Shown here piece after piece: positions 27,079-36,311 of a DNA stretch of 64,000 nt (its first letter is position 1; the number at the start of each line of letters is the position of its first letter). Source of the stretch: Sedimentitalea nanhaiensis DSM 24252 (lineage in GTDB: Bacteria; Pseudomonadota; Alphaproteobacteria; Rhodobacterales; Rhodobacteraceae); assembly GCF_000473225.1 (NCBI RefSeq), contig NZ_KI421509.1:3428868-3492867 (forward strand), read 5' to 3'. The translations under genes and the position numbers were made by a program. Below the pieces are notes generated by a model that was not told where the DNA came from, did no database searches, and saw nothing but the letters and a program-made list of their open reading frames with translations.

Positions 27079-27891
27079 ATGGCACACGCAAAGAACCACG
27101 ATTATCACATTCTGCATCCTTCGGTCTGGCCGTTTCTGGGCGCTGCCGCCGGCTTTGTCATGCTGGCTGGCGCGGTGCTGTGGATGCATTCGATCACGCC
27201 CTATGTCTTTTGGATCGGGCTGGTGGGTGTGCTTTACACCATGTTCGGCTGGTGGTCCGAAGTGGTGCATGAAAGCCATGTCGGCGACCACACAGCGGTG
27301 GTACGGATCGGCCTGCGCTATGGTTTCATCCTGTTTATCATGTCCGAAGTCATGTTCTTTGCGGCCTGGTTCTGGTCGGTGTTCAAGCATCTGATCTATT
27401 CCATGCAGGAATATGCCGGCACCGAGTATATTCAGCCCTATATCTATCCGGTCGAGCCGTTCGAATTGCCGCTGATCAATACTGTGATCCTGCTGCTGTC
27501 GGGTTGTACCTTGACCTGGGCGCACCATGCGCTGGTGCATGAAAACAACCGCAAGGACATGATTGCCGGGCTGGCGCTGACCGTTGTGCTGGGCATCGGG
27601 TTTACCGCGCTGCAGGCCTATGAATACTCGCACCTGTTGCATGAAGGCTGGAAGTTCGGCGACGACATCTTCTACTCCAACTTCTTCATGGCCACCGGCT
27701 TTCACGGCTTTCACGTTGTGATCGGCACGATCTTTCTGACTGTCTGCCTGATCCGTTCGATCAAGGGCGATTTCACCCCCGAGCAACATGTCGGGTTCGA
27801 GGCCGCCGCCTGGTATTGGCACTTTGTCGATGTGGTCTGGCTGTTTCTGTTCGTGGTTGTCTATATCTGGGGCACGGCCAACTTGGGCTGA
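27079..27891 (+). CDS. ctaE: Cytochrome c oxidase subunit III
   Basis: The 270-residue protein has seven membrane helices. Family hallmarks include [12 protein letters not shown], the [14 protein letters not shown] helix, [15 protein letters not shown] and the C-terminal [21 protein letters not shown]. It stabilises subunit I and supports proton uptake. The start follows GAGGGACATTA. It is the last gene before a strong hairpin terminator. Confidence 0.97.
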   Translation: MAHAKNHDYHILHPSVWPFLGAAAGFVMLAGAVLWMHSITPYVFWIGLVGVLYTMFGWWSEVVHESHVGDHTAVVRIGLRYGFILFIMSEVMFFAAWFWSVFKHLIYSMQEYAGTEYIQPYIYPVEPFELPLINTVILLLSGCTLTWAHHALVHENNRKDMIAGLALTVVLGIGFTALQAYEYSHLLHEGWKFGDDIFYSNFFMATGFHGFHVVIGTIFLTVCLIRSIKGDFTPEQHVGFEAAAWYWHFVDVVWLFLFVVVYIWGTANLG

Positions 27892-27935
27892 TCTGCGATT
27901 GCGGTTGAAAAACCGCGCTCAGACCTTATCAAGCG

Positions 27936-27960
27936 AAGCGCGCGGGGTTTCCGCGCGCTT
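27936..27960 (+). terminator. Intrinsic terminator after ctaE
   Basis: AAGCGCGCGG (27936-27945) pairs perfectly with CCGCGCGCTT (27951-27960) over a 5-base loop, followed by TGTCATTT. It lies 44 bases after the ctaE stop and 27 bases before surf1. It would end or attenuate the cta transcript. Confidence 0.75.
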
Positions 27961-27987
27961 TGTCATTTACCAAGAGGCCTATTGCCG

Positions 27988-28659
27988 ATGCGCCGCATCC
28001 TGTTCCTGTTGATCTTTGGCGTGGCCGGATGTTCCGTGCTGATCGGGCTGGCCACATGGCAAATGCAGCGTCTGGATTGGAAACAGGGCGTTCTGGCGCA
28101 GATGGACAGCCGCATCGGGGCCGATCCGGTGCCGTTGCCCGCCACGCCCGACCCGGCGGAAGACAAGTATCTGCCAGTGACGGTCGACGGTACGGTTCTG
28201 CCGGGCGAATTGCATGTGCTGGTATCGATCAAGCGTGTCGGACCCGGCTATCGCATTATCGCGCCGTTCCTGACCGACGATGGCCGCCGCATTCTGCTGG
28301 ACCGCGGCTTTGTGCGCACCGAAGCCGCTGACGCGGCACGCAGCACCGGGCCGCTGACCGTGACCGGCAACCTGCATTGGCCGCAGGAGACCGACAGCTA
28401 TACGCCTGTGCCGGATATGGCCGCCAACATCTGGTTCGCACGTGACGTTCCCGCCATGGCGGCGGCGCTGGAGACGCAGCCGGTCCTGGTGGTGGCGCGG
28501 TCGCAAACCGGCCCTGCGGTGACGCCGTTGCCGGTGGACACGGCGGGTATTCCGAACGATCACTTGCAATATGCAATCACCTGGTTTTCGCTGGCCCTGA
28601 TCTGGGCTTTGATGACCGGCTATTTTCTGTGGCGCACCCGCGCCGGCGACAAGGGCTGA
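27988..28659 (+). CDS. SURF1-family oxidase assembly protein
   Basis: The 223-residue protein has the SURF1 layout: an N-terminal helix (about residues 5-22) and a C-terminal helix (about 195-213) flanking a periplasmic domain. Hallmarks are the early WQMQRLDWKQGVLAQMD, the central ILLDRGFVRTE and the HLQYAITWFSLALIW run before the end. SURF1 helps place heme A in subunit I. I use the ATG at 27988, with AAGAGG 10 bases upstream. The TTG two codons earlier is too close to that site. thrC follows 5 bases later. Confidence 0.92.
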   Translation: MRRILFLLIFGVAGCSVLIGLATWQMQRLDWKQGVLAQMDSRIGADPVPLPATPDPAEDKYLPVTVDGTVLPGELHVLVSIKRVGPGYRIIAPFLTDDGRRILLDRGFVRTEAADAARSTGPLTVTGNLHWPQETDSYTPVPDMAANIWFARDVPAMAAALETQPVLVVARSQTGPAVTPLPVDTAGIPNDHLQYAITWFSLALIWALMTGYFLWRTRAGDKG

Positions 28660-28664
28660 CTGAC

Positions 28665-30053
28665 ATGAAATATATCTCGACCCGGGGCACCGCGCCTGAG
28701 CTGAGCTTTGAAGAGGCGATGTTGACCGGGCTGGCGCGCGACGGCGGGCTGTATGTACCCGCCGAGGTGCCCCGGATGACCGCTGCCGAGATCGCCGCGT
28801 TGGCCGGTCTGTCCTATGAGGAGACCGCGTTCCGGGTGATGCGCCCGTTTGTCGGCGATACGTTCAACGACGAGGATTTCCGCGCCATCATCGCGCGGGC
28901 CTATGACGGGTTCGGCCATGCCGCCCGCGCGCCGCTGGTGCAACTGGCGCCGAACCATTTCCTGCTCGAGCTGTTTCACGGCCCGACGCTGGCGTTCAAG
29001 GATTTTGCCATGCAGCTGATCGGTCAGCTGTTTCAGGCGGCGTTGGAACGCAGTGGCGACCGGGTGACAATCGTGGGGGCCACCAGCGGCGACACGGGGT
29101 CTGCCGCCATCGAGGCGTTCAAGGGGTTGTCCAATGTGGATGTGTTCATCCTGTTTCCCCATGGCCGGGTCTCCGAGGTGCAGCGCCGTCAGATGACCAC
29201 ACCGACCGAATCGAATGTGCATGCGCTGGCGGTGGATGGCGATTTCGACGATTGTCAGGCCGCGTTGAAGGACATGTTCAACGATTTTCAGTTCCGCGAC
29301 GGGGTCAGGCTGGCCGGGGTCAACAGCATCAACTGGGCGCGGGTTCTGGCGCAGGTGGTCTATTACTTCAGCGCCGCCGTCAGTCTGGGTGCGCCGGATC
29401 GCAAGGTCAGCTTTACCGTGCCCACCGGAAATTTCGGTGACATCTTTGCGGGCTATATCGCCAAGGGGATGGGGTTGCCCATCGACCGGCTGGTGGTGGC
29501 GACCAACCAGAACGATATCCTGCATCGCTGTCTGAGCGGGCAGGGATATCACAAGGGACCGACGCACCCGTCGATCAGCCCGTCGATGGATATCCAGATC
29601 AGTTCAAACTTTGAGCGCGTCCTGTTTGATGCCTATGGTCGCGACGGGGCTGCGGTGGCGCAGTTGATGGCGGAACTGAACGCAGGTGGCTTTGACGTCA
29701 GTCAGGGGGCGATGGAGTTCCTGCAAGAGCAGTTCGACTCGGGCCGGGCCTCGGAGGCGGAAACGCTGGCAGCCATCAGCGAAACGCTGCGCGACAGTAC
29801 CGAACTGTTGTGCCCGCATTCCGCCGTGGGTGTGAAAGTGGCCAGGGAGCTGCGCAATCCGGAGGTTCCGATGATCACCCTTGCCACCGCGCATCCGGCC
29901 AAGTTTCCGGCCGCGGTGCAGAAGGCAAGCGGCATACATCCGCCTCTTCCCCCCCGGATGTCGGATCTGTATGAGAGGCCGGAACGCGTGCACCGGATCG
30001 CCAACGATCTGGACGCGATGAAAGATTACATCAGGGGGCATATCGCCAAGTGA
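28665..30053 (+). CDS. thrC: Threonine synthase
   Basis: The 462-residue PLP enzyme converts O-phosphohomoserine to threonine. The PLP lysine is in FHGPTLAFKDFAMQLIGQL, the phosphate-binding loop is in VGATSGDTGSAAIEAF, and the conserved VPTGNFGDIFAGYIAKGMGLPI is present. The length and early STRG segment match the bacterial class rather than the shorter plant-like class. The stop overlaps the GTG start of the downstream peptidase gene. Confidence 0.97.
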   Translation: MKYISTRGTAPELSFEEAMLTGLARDGGLYVPAEVPRMTAAEIAALAGLSYEETAFRVMRPFVGDTFNDEDFRAIIARAYDGFGHAARAPLVQLAPNHFLLELFHGPTLAFKDFAMQLIGQLFQAALERSGDRVTIVGATSGDTGSAAIEAFKGLSNVDVFILFPHGRVSEVQRRQMTTPTESNVHALAVDGDFDDCQAALKDMFNDFQFRDGVRLAGVNSINWARVLAQVVYYFSAAVSLGAPDRKVSFTVPTGNFGDIFAGYIAKGMGLPIDRLVVATNQNDILHRCLSGQGYHKGPTHPSISPSMDIQISSNFERVLFDAYGRDGAAVAQLMAELNAGGFDVSQGAMEFLQEQFDSGRASEAETLAAISETLRDSTELLCPHSAVGVKVARELRNPEVPMITLATAHPAKFPAAVQKASGIHPPLPPRMSDLYERPERVHRIANDLDAMKDYIRGHIAK

Positions 30054-31312
30054 CGGTTCAGCAACACACATTGGCCAACGGCTTTCGCATTGTCAGCGAG
30101 AACATGCCGGGGCTGCAATCGGCCTCGATTGGCATCTGGGTGACTGCCGGGGCGCGGCATGAACGGGTCGAGCAGAACGGCATCGCGCATTTCCTTGAAC
30201 ATATGGCGTTCAAGGGCACGAAACGGCGCAGCTCGGTTCAGATTGCCGAGGCGATCGAGGATGTGGGCGGCTATATCAACGCTTATACCAGCCGCGAGGT
30301 CACGGCCTATTATGCACGGGTGTTGCAGAATGACGTGCCGCTGGCGCTGGATGTGATTGCCGATATCGTGTTGAATCCGGTGTTCGATGCGGGCGAGATC
30401 GAGGTGGAGCGCGGGGTGATCCTGCAGGAGATCGGACAGGCGCACGATACGCCGGACGACGTGATTTTCGACTGGTTGCAGGCCGATAGCTATCGCGATC
30501 AGCCGCTCGGGCGCACCATTCTGGGTCCGACCGAGCGGGTCAGCGCCTTTTCACGCGAGGATCTGTCTGGCTTTGTCGCCGAGCATTATGGCCCGGAGCA
30601 GATGATCCTGTCGGCTGCCGGAGCGGTGGACCACGACGCGCTGGTGCGCACGGCAGAGGCCCTGTTCGGACATCTGAAGCCAACGCCGCTGTTCACGCCT
30701 GACATCGCGCGGTTCACCGGTGGCGAGACCCGTAATGTCAAGGCGTTGGAGCAGGCGCATTTTGCGCTGGCGTTCGAGAGCCCGGGCTATCGCGAGGATG
30801 CGATCTATACCGCGCAGATCTATTCCAGTGCGCTGGGGGGCGGCATGTCGAGCCGCCTGTTCCAGCAGGTGCGCGAGGCGCGCGGGCTGTGTTACACGAT
30901 CTTTGCCCAGACAGGGGCCTATGCCGATACCGGCACCACTACGATTTATGCCGGCACCAGTGCGGCGCAGATTGAGGAGTTGGCCGCGATCACCTTTGAC
31001 GAGATGAAGCGCGCGGCCAGCGACATGAACCCCGAAGAGGTTGCCCGTGCCCGCGCACAGATGAAGGCGGGGATGCTGATGGGGCTGGAGAGCCCGTCCA
31101 ACCGCGCCGAACGGTTGGCGCGGCTGGTGCAGATCTGGGATGTGGTGCCGCCGCTGGAGGACACCATCGCCCATATCGATGCGGTGAACACCGGCGATGT
31201 GCGCGAATTTGCCGAACATATCGCCGCGCAGGCACCGATGGCGCTGGCGCTGTATGGCCCGATCGAGGCCGCCCCCAGCCTTGCCGAGTTGCAGGACAGG
31301 CGGGCCGCCTGA
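30050..31312 (+). CDS. M16-family zinc peptidase
   Basis: The 420-residue protein is a processing-peptidase-like M16 enzyme. The inverted zinc motif HFLEH at residues 45-49 is followed by the distal glutamate in EVERGVILQEI. The C-terminal inactive half carries GGGMSSRLFQQVREARGLCYTI. The start is the GTG at 30050, whose bases overlap the thrC stop (GTGA), so translation is likely coupled. The adjacency of thrC and an M16 peptidase is typical of Rhodobacteraceae. The substrate is unknown. Confidence 0.93.
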   Translation: MTVQQHTLANGFRIVSENMPGLQSASIGIWVTAGARHERVEQNGIAHFLEHMAFKGTKRRSSVQIAEAIEDVGGYINAYTSREVTAYYARVLQNDVPLALDVIADIVLNPVFDAGEIEVERGVILQEIGQAHDTPDDVIFDWLQADSYRDQPLGRTILGPTERVSAFSREDLSGFVAEHYGPEQMILSAAGAVDHDALVRTAEALFGHLKPTPLFTPDIARFTGGETRNVKALEQAHFALAFESPGYREDAIYTAQIYSSALGGGMSSRLFQQVREARGLCYTIFAQTGAYADTGTTTIYAGTSAAQIEELAAITFDEMKRAASDMNPEEVARARAQMKAGMLMGLESPSNRAERLARLVQIWDVVPPLEDTIAHIDAVNTGDVREFAEHIAAQAPMALALYGPIEAAPSLAELQDRRAA

Positions 31313-31333
31313 TGCTGGCCTGAACCGCGCCCG

Positions 31334-31918
31334 ATGCTGTTGGTCAAACGCAAACTGAAGATCGAAACCGAGCGGCTGACGCTGCGCCCGCCGACCCATG
31401 GCGATTTTCACTCCTGGACGGCGCTGCGGCATCAGAGCCGCGAATTCCTGACCCCGTGGGAACCCAGCTGGGCGCCGGACCATCTGACCCGCAAGGCCTT
31501 TACCAATCGGGTCTATTGGGCGCAGCGCTCGGTTTCGGGCGGCTCGGCGGTGCCGCTGTTTCTGTTGCGGCGCGGCGATCAGGAACTGCTGGGTGCGATC
31601 ACGCTGGACAATATCCGCCGAGGCCCGGCCCAGGCGGGTACGCTGGGCTATTGGACCGGACAGTGCTTTGCGCGGCAGGGATATATGCGTGAAGCCATCG
31701 TGGCTGTGGTGCATCACGCGTTTTCGCAGCTGGATCTGAGTCGGATAGAGGCCGCCTGTCTGCCGGAAAACGCGGCGTCGCGCGGGTTGCTGGAAAGCAC
31801 CGGGTTCAAATACGAGGGCGTGGCGCAATCCTATTTGCAGATCAACGGGCGCTGGCGCACCCATGTGCTGTATGCGGCGCTGCGCAGCGATCGGCGGGGG
31901 CGGACCGACGCCGGCTGA
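31334..31918 (+). CDS. GNAT-family N-acetyltransferase (RimJ/RimL-like)
   Basis: The 194-residue protein has the GNAT fold of RimJ-like enzymes. The opening TERLTLRPPTHGDF, the beta4/acetyl-CoA region TLGYWTGQCFARQGYMREAIVAVVHHAF and the closing LPENAASRGLLESTGFKYEGVAQSYLQING are all visible. This subfamily often acetylates N-terminal residues of ribosomal proteins, but many members have other substrates. It lies 21 bases after the peptidase gene and probably ends that operon. Confidence 0.88.
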   Translation: MLLVKRKLKIETERLTLRPPTHGDFHSWTALRHQSREFLTPWEPSWAPDHLTRKAFTNRVYWAQRSVSGGSAVPLFLLRRGDQELLGAITLDNIRRGPAQAGTLGYWTGQCFARQGYMREAIVAVVHHAFSQLDLSRIEAACLPENAASRGLLESTGFKYEGVAQSYLQINGRWRTHVLYAALRSDRRGRTDAG

Positions 31919-32064
31919 GCGCGTGCCTTTGGGCCGGGTTTGATCCAAAGGCGCGCCTTGCGGCGCATTTCATGTTTTGTCTGACGCAGGCGGACCCGTT
32001 GTGATCCGCCAAATATGCGGGAATCCCTGCTGACTTTTGCGCCAACCGATCTATCCTGTGTCTC

Positions 32065-32895
32065 ATGAGGAAACCGGGTTCATGTCTGCTGGCAGGGCTG
32101 GTGATGCTGGCCACGGCGGCAGCGGCGCAGGATCGCCGCCCCAGCCATTGCATCGCGATTGCCGATGCAGCGCCGGGACTGCAGTATCTGCATCAGGCCG
32201 CGTGGCGCGATCCGGTGCCGGAGTATGCGGTGCGCCTATCCTATATCGCCCATGCCAGTTTCCTGTTGCAGACATCCGGCGGGCTGAATGTGGTGACCGA
32301 TTTTACCGGTTTCATCGGCACGGCGGACATGGTCCCGGATGTGGTCACGATGAACCATGCGCATGAGACGCACTGGACTGCCTTTCCGGATCCGGCGATC
32401 CCTTATGCGCTGCCCGGTTGGGGCGCATTTGGCGAGGGGATCGACCATCATCTGGATCTGGGCGAGATTTTGGTGCGCAATGTATCGACCGATATCCGGT
32501 CGCGGTTTGGCGGCGTCGAGGACAACGGCAATTCGATCTTTGTCTTTGAAGTCGCCGGGCTGTGCATCGGCCATCTGGGGCATTTGCATCACGTGCCCAA
32601 CGACGAACAATTCGCCGCCCTGGGGCGGCTGGATGTGGTGATGGCCCCGGTGGATGGCGGGCTGACGCTGCCGTTGCCCGAGATGATCGCGGTGCTGCAA
32701 CGGCTGAAATCTTCGGTGGTGATTCCGATGCATTGGTTCAGCGGCTTTGCGCTGGATGCCTTTCTGATCGGCATGGCCGAAGATTTCACCATCTCGCGCC
32801 CCGGCACCTCGTCGATCGACCTGTCGCTGCGCGATTTGCCGAACCGCCCGACGGTGGTTGTGTTGCGGCCGCAATATCTGACAGATGTGGATTGA
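32065..32895 (+). CDS. Exported metallo-beta-lactamase-fold hydrolase
   Basis: The 276-residue protein begins with a signal peptide (cleavage near AAAAQ-DRR). The rest is an UlaG-like MBL fold: SYIAHASFLLQTSGGLNVVTDF, MNHAHETHWTAF (metal histidines), CIGHLGHLHHVP, VMAPVDGGLTL and VIPMHWFSG. Two cysteines (C29 and C165 region) could form a disulfide. It probably binds zinc in the periplasm. The substrate cannot be told. It stands alone between a GNAT gene and an FAD oxidase gene. Confidence 0.82.
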   Translation: MRKPGSCLLAGLVMLATAAAAQDRRPSHCIAIADAAPGLQYLHQAAWRDPVPEYAVRLSYIAHASFLLQTSGGLNVVTDFTGFIGTADMVPDVVTMNHAHETHWTAFPDPAIPYALPGWGAFGEGIDHHLDLGEILVRNVSTDIRSRFGGVEDNGNSIFVFEVAGLCIGHLGHLHHVPNDEQFAALGRLDVVMAPVDGGLTLPLPEMIAVLQRLKSSVVIPMHWFSGFALDAFLIGMAEDFTISRPGTSSIDLSLRDLPNRPTVVVLRPQYLTDVD

Positions 32896-32922
32896 ACCGA
32901 GGCAATCGACAGCAGGACAGAC

Positions 32923-34338
32923 ATGACACTCAATTCAGCCGATGAAGGGTTTGCGGCACAGTTGCGCGCCAAGCTGCCGGAGGCGGTGCTGCGCCCGGTT
33001 GCGCCGCGTTACCTGCAAGAGCCGCGCGGGTTGTATCGGGGGCAGGCGGGCGTGCTGGCCCTGCCGCGCAGTGCGCAGGAGGTCGCGATTTTGATCGCCA
33101 CGGCTACCGCGGCGCGGGTGGGTGTGGTGCCATTTGGCGGCGGAACCGGCTTGGTCGGTGGGCAGATTGCCCCGGACGGCCCGGCACCGTTGCTGATTTC
33201 GCTGGAGCGGATGACGGCGGTGCGCAGCGTGCATCCGCAGGAAAACGTGCTGATCGCCGAGGCGGGCACCATTCTGGCCGATGTACAGGCGGCAGCGCGC
33301 GGGGTGGGGCGGTTTTTTCCGCTGTCGCTGGCCTCGGAAGGGTCGGCGCGGATCGGGGGCAACCTGTCGACCAACGCGGGCGGGGTCAATGTGCTGCGGT
33401 ATGGCAATGCCCGCGATCTGTGTCTGGGGCTGGAGGCGGTGCTGCCGGACGGGCGGATCTGGAACGGGTTGACGCGGTTGCGCAAGGACAACACCGGCTA
33501 TGATCTGAGAAACCTGCTGATCGGGGCCGAGGGCACATTGGGCATTATCACGGCGGCGGCGCTGAAGCTGGCGCCGATCCCGGCGGGCGAGGGGACGGCG
33601 TTGATTGTGGTGCCGTCGCCCGAGGCGGCGCTGAAGCTGTTGACGTTGGCGCGGGATCGGCTGGGCGAGACGGTCAGCGCGTTTGAGCTGATGCACCGGC
33701 AGGGGCTGGAGTTTCTGGCCGAAGAATTGCCCGATCTGCGCCAGCCCTTTGCCAGCCCGCCGGAATGGTGTGTTCTGATCGAGATTGGCGTGGCCGCCGG
33801 GTTGGACCCGCAGGCGGCGCTGGCCGGGCTGTTCGAGAGCGCGCAGCAGCTGGATCTGGCCAGTGACGGGGTGATCGCGCAATCTGCGGCGCAGCGCGAC
33901 GCGTTATGGGCGGTCCGCGAGCAGATCCCCGAGGCGAACCGGCGCGTCGGGTCGGTATCCAGCCATGACATTTCCGTGCCGCTGGGAGTCTTGCCCGAGT
34001 TCATCGCGCGCGCCGGAGCGGCGATTGCCGGGATCGGGGCATTTCGCATCAACTGTTTCGGCCATCTGGGCGACGGCAACCTGCACTACAATGTGTTTCC
34101 GTTGCGGGGCCATGACAGGGCCGATTACACACAGTACGGCGCGCGGATTCGACAGGTTATCCATGATCTGGTGGCGTCGCTGGGCGGATCGTTCAGCGCC
34201 GAGCATGGTATCGGCCGGTTGAAGGTGGCGGATCTGGAGCATTATGGCGACCCGGTCAAGCTGTCGGCGATGCGGGCGATCAAGGCCGCCCTCGACCCGC
34301 ATGGCATCATGAACCCTGGCGCGGTGCTGCGGGGATAA
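32923..34338 (+). CDS. FAD-linked oxidase (GlcD/D-2-hydroxyacid dehydrogenase type)
   Basis: The 471-residue protein has an FAD-binding 4 domain (about residues 40-180) with GVLALPRSAQEVAILIATATAARVGVVPFGGGTGLVGG. The C-terminal FAD-oxidase domain shows NCFGHLGDGNLHYNVFP and SAEHGIGRLK. These are marks of the D-lactate/glycolate/D-2-hydroxyglutarate dehydrogenase family, which passes electrons from a 2-hydroxyacid to an acceptor. The exact substrate cannot be assigned. It is followed by mtnP in the same direction after 93 bases. Confidence 0.9.
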   Translation: MTLNSADEGFAAQLRAKLPEAVLRPVAPRYLQEPRGLYRGQAGVLALPRSAQEVAILIATATAARVGVVPFGGGTGLVGGQIAPDGPAPLLISLERMTAVRSVHPQENVLIAEAGTILADVQAAARGVGRFFPLSLASEGSARIGGNLSTNAGGVNVLRYGNARDLCLGLEAVLPDGRIWNGLTRLRKDNTGYDLRNLLIGAEGTLGIITAAALKLAPIPAGEGTALIVVPSPEAALKLLTLARDRLGETVSAFELMHRQGLEFLAEELPDLRQPFASPPEWCVLIEIGVAAGLDPQAALAGLFESAQQLDLASDGVIAQSAAQRDALWAVREQIPEANRRVGSVSSHDISVPLGVLPEFIARAGAAIAGIGAFRINCFGHLGDGNLHYNVFPLRGHDRADYTQYGARIRQVIHDLVASLGGSFSAEHGIGRLKVADLEHYGDPVKLSAMRAIKAALDPHGIMNPGAVLRG

Positions 34339-34431
34339 GGGGCAGCCGAATTGGGTTGTTGGCGGCGCAAAATTCCGAAAAGATCGCGGTCAGGCGGCCA
34401 GGTGCTGCACGGTATGTGAACGGGAGACCCC

Positions 34432-35307
34432 ATGGCTTTGACAAAAATCGGGATCATCGGCGGATCGGGGCTGTATGAGATTGATGGCTTGCAGAACCCG
34501 CGACGGGTTGATGTGCACAGCCCCTGGGGAGCGCCCTCGGATGCGATCCTGACCGGGCAGCTGGCGGGCGTCGAGATGGCGTTTCTCCCGCGGCATGGGC
34601 GGGGACATGTGTACAGTCCCGGCAGCGTTCCGTACCGTGCCAATATCGACGCGCTCAAGCGGCTGGGGGTGACGGATGTGATCAGCGTTTCGGCTTGTGG
34701 TTCGTTTCGCGAGCATATGACCCCCGGCGATTTTGTGATCGTGGATCAGTTTGTCGACCGTACGTTTGCGCGCGATACGTCCTTTTTCGGCCCCGGCTGC
34801 GTCGGCCATGTCAGCGTGGCGCATCCGACCTGTGCGCGGCTGAGCGAGGCCTGCGAAACGGCGGCGCGGGGGGCCGGGGTTACGGTGCATCGCGGTGGCA
34901 CCTATCTGGCGATGGAGGGGCCGCAGTTTTCGACCATGGCGGAATCGCGGCTGTACCGCGATGTCTGGGGCTGTGACGTGATCGGCATGACCAACATGCC
35001 CGAGGCCAAACTGGCCCGTGAGGCCGAGCTTTGTTACGCCAGCGTGGCGATGATTACCGATTTCGACAGCTGGCATCCGGACCACGGGGCGGTGGATATT
35101 ACCGATATCATCGCGACACTGGCGGGGAATGCGGACAAGGCGCGCGCGTTGGTTGAGCGGTTGCCCGACCTGTTGGGGACGGATCGCGCGTCGTGCCCGC
35201 ATGGCTGTGACCGGGCGTTGGAGCATGCGATTCTGACCGCCCCAGAGGCCCGGGACGGTCAGTTGGTGGCAAAGCTGGATGCGGTGGCCGGGCGGGTGTT
35301 GACCTGA
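34432..35307 (+). CDS. mtnP: S-methyl-5'-thioadenosine phosphorylase
   Basis: The 291-residue protein belongs to the purine nucleoside phosphorylase class II family. GIIGGSGLYEIDGL at the start, LPRHGRGHVYSPGSVPYRANIDALK, the SACGSFREHMTPGDFVIVDQFVDRT block and YLAMEGPQFSTMAESRLYR are all diagnostic. It phosphorolyses methylthioadenosine to adenine and methylthioribose-1-phosphate for methionine salvage. The adenine phosphoribosyltransferase gene about 1.7 kb downstream on the same strand would recycle the adenine released. GGGAGACCC precedes the ATG. Confidence 0.95.
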   Translation: MALTKIGIIGGSGLYEIDGLQNPRRVDVHSPWGAPSDAILTGQLAGVEMAFLPRHGRGHVYSPGSVPYRANIDALKRLGVTDVISVSACGSFREHMTPGDFVIVDQFVDRTFARDTSFFGPGCVGHVSVAHPTCARLSEACETAARGAGVTVHRGGTYLAMEGPQFSTMAESRLYRDVWGCDVIGMTNMPEAKLAREAELCYASVAMITDFDSWHPDHGAVDITDIIATLAGNADKARALVERLPDLLGTDRASCPHGCDRALEHAILTAPEARDGQLVAKLDAVAGRVLT

Positions 35308-35324
35308 CGCGCCACCTGCACCGG

Positions 35325-36029
35325 CTATTCGATGCGCACGATACCCCATGCCGCCTTGAAGCGGGTGATAGCGTCGGCCTGCACGATTTCTTTCAGGCGT
35401 TTCGGTTGTGGGCAACCATCCTGGCACGAGGCCGGGTCCAGCATCAGAGGATTGGCGAACCGTACCCATTTGGATTGACCGACGGCATCGTCGACCTGAT
35501 AGATCGCATCGACGACAAAGGGGGTCAGGTTGGGGTTGAACGCCGTGGCGACCACGGTTTGCAGGCAGGCCGCTTCCATCGGGGCGCGGACTTCTTTGCG
35601 GTGGGTTTTCGAATAGGTCCAGGTTTTCTCGGCATTGTCGACCCTTGCCAGGCCCGAGATCTTATTCGGGACATAGTCAGCCATCGACGCGATTGTATCG
35701 TTTACACTGCTGCCCCAAAGGTTGGAGGCGGTCAGATGTTCGGAAATCGGCTGCGGTTCTTCGAAATACTGCAATGAGCAAAACTTGCTTTCGACAAAGG
35801 CGTCGTTTTCATGATTGAAAACAAAGATGTCGCCGGGGTGCGGATCGGTAACGCGGTTTGCCGGAACGATCAGTCGGGCATAGCTGATATCGGCCTCGTC
35901 GGCATCCAGCACAAGGCGCTCGATAACGTTGAAGCCGAGGCCGGACACGATCAGCACCGCAATGGTCCAGAATTTATAGTCCACCTTTCGGGGCGACGTG
36001 GCGGTTTGCGGGGGGCTGGAGGAGGTCAT
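35325..36029 (-). CDS. Unrecognised membrane-anchored protein
   Basis: This 234-residue protein has one membrane helix near the N-terminus (about residues 22-38) and an otherwise soluble, probably periplasmic domain. Four cysteines are present (in KFCSLQ, AACLQTV and SCQDGCPQ). I recognise no family. Its ATG overlaps the TGA of the small cysteine-rich peptide gene upstream (ATGA), so the two are almost certainly co-translated and may act together. It converges on mtnP with a 17-base gap. Confidence 0.75.
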   Translation of the reverse strand: MTSSSPPQTATSPRKVDYKFWTIAVLIVSGLGFNVIERLVLDADEADISYARLIVPANRVTDPHPGDIFVFNHENDAFVESKFCSLQYFEEPQPISEHLTASNLWGSSVNDTIASMADYVPNKISGLARVDNAEKTWTYSKTHRKEVRAPMEAACLQTVVATAFNPNLTPFVVDAIYQVDDAVGQSKWVRFANPLMLDPASCQDGCPQPKRLKEIVQADAITRFKAAWGIVRIE

Positions 36030-36142
36030 CCGGGGCAACACAGGTTGCTGCCACAGTTGTAATACCCCTGTGGACAGGCGGCGAACGCGGCAGTGGTGGA
36101 AGCGAAAAATGCGGCGGCAGCCAAAGCGGAAATGAATTTCAT
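36026..36142 (-). CDS. 38-residue secreted cysteine-rich peptide
   Basis: A short gene of 39 codons including the stop. The first 22 residues form a clear Sec signal peptide (MKFISALAAAAFFASTTAAFAA). The mature part would be only about 16 residues and holds four cysteines in the pattern C-x6-C-x4-C-C (CPQGYYNCGSNLCCPG). AAGGAGAG lies 7 bases before the ATG. Its TGA overlaps the start of the membrane protein gene downstream. The strong ribosome site, signal peptide and coupling make it a real gene; the function is unknown. Confidence 0.8.
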   Translation of the reverse strand: MKFISALAAAAFFASTTAAFAACPQGYYNCGSNLCCPG

Positions 36143-36311
36143 TGTTTTCTCTCCTTTCGTGCGAGCATTCAACTTAAGATTTTCTAATAATGTGACCTTT
36201 ATACCATAGGTGTGTGCCGCCCGATGTAACCTGGATTACACAGCGGGCAACTTGATCCCGGCGTTTCGATCTGCAAGAACTTCGACGTCATTTCAAAAGT
36301 GGAAATTGCCG

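Noticed and set aside
30551-31948. 465-codon minus-strand frame
   Set aside because: Antisense to the M16 peptidase and GNAT genes.
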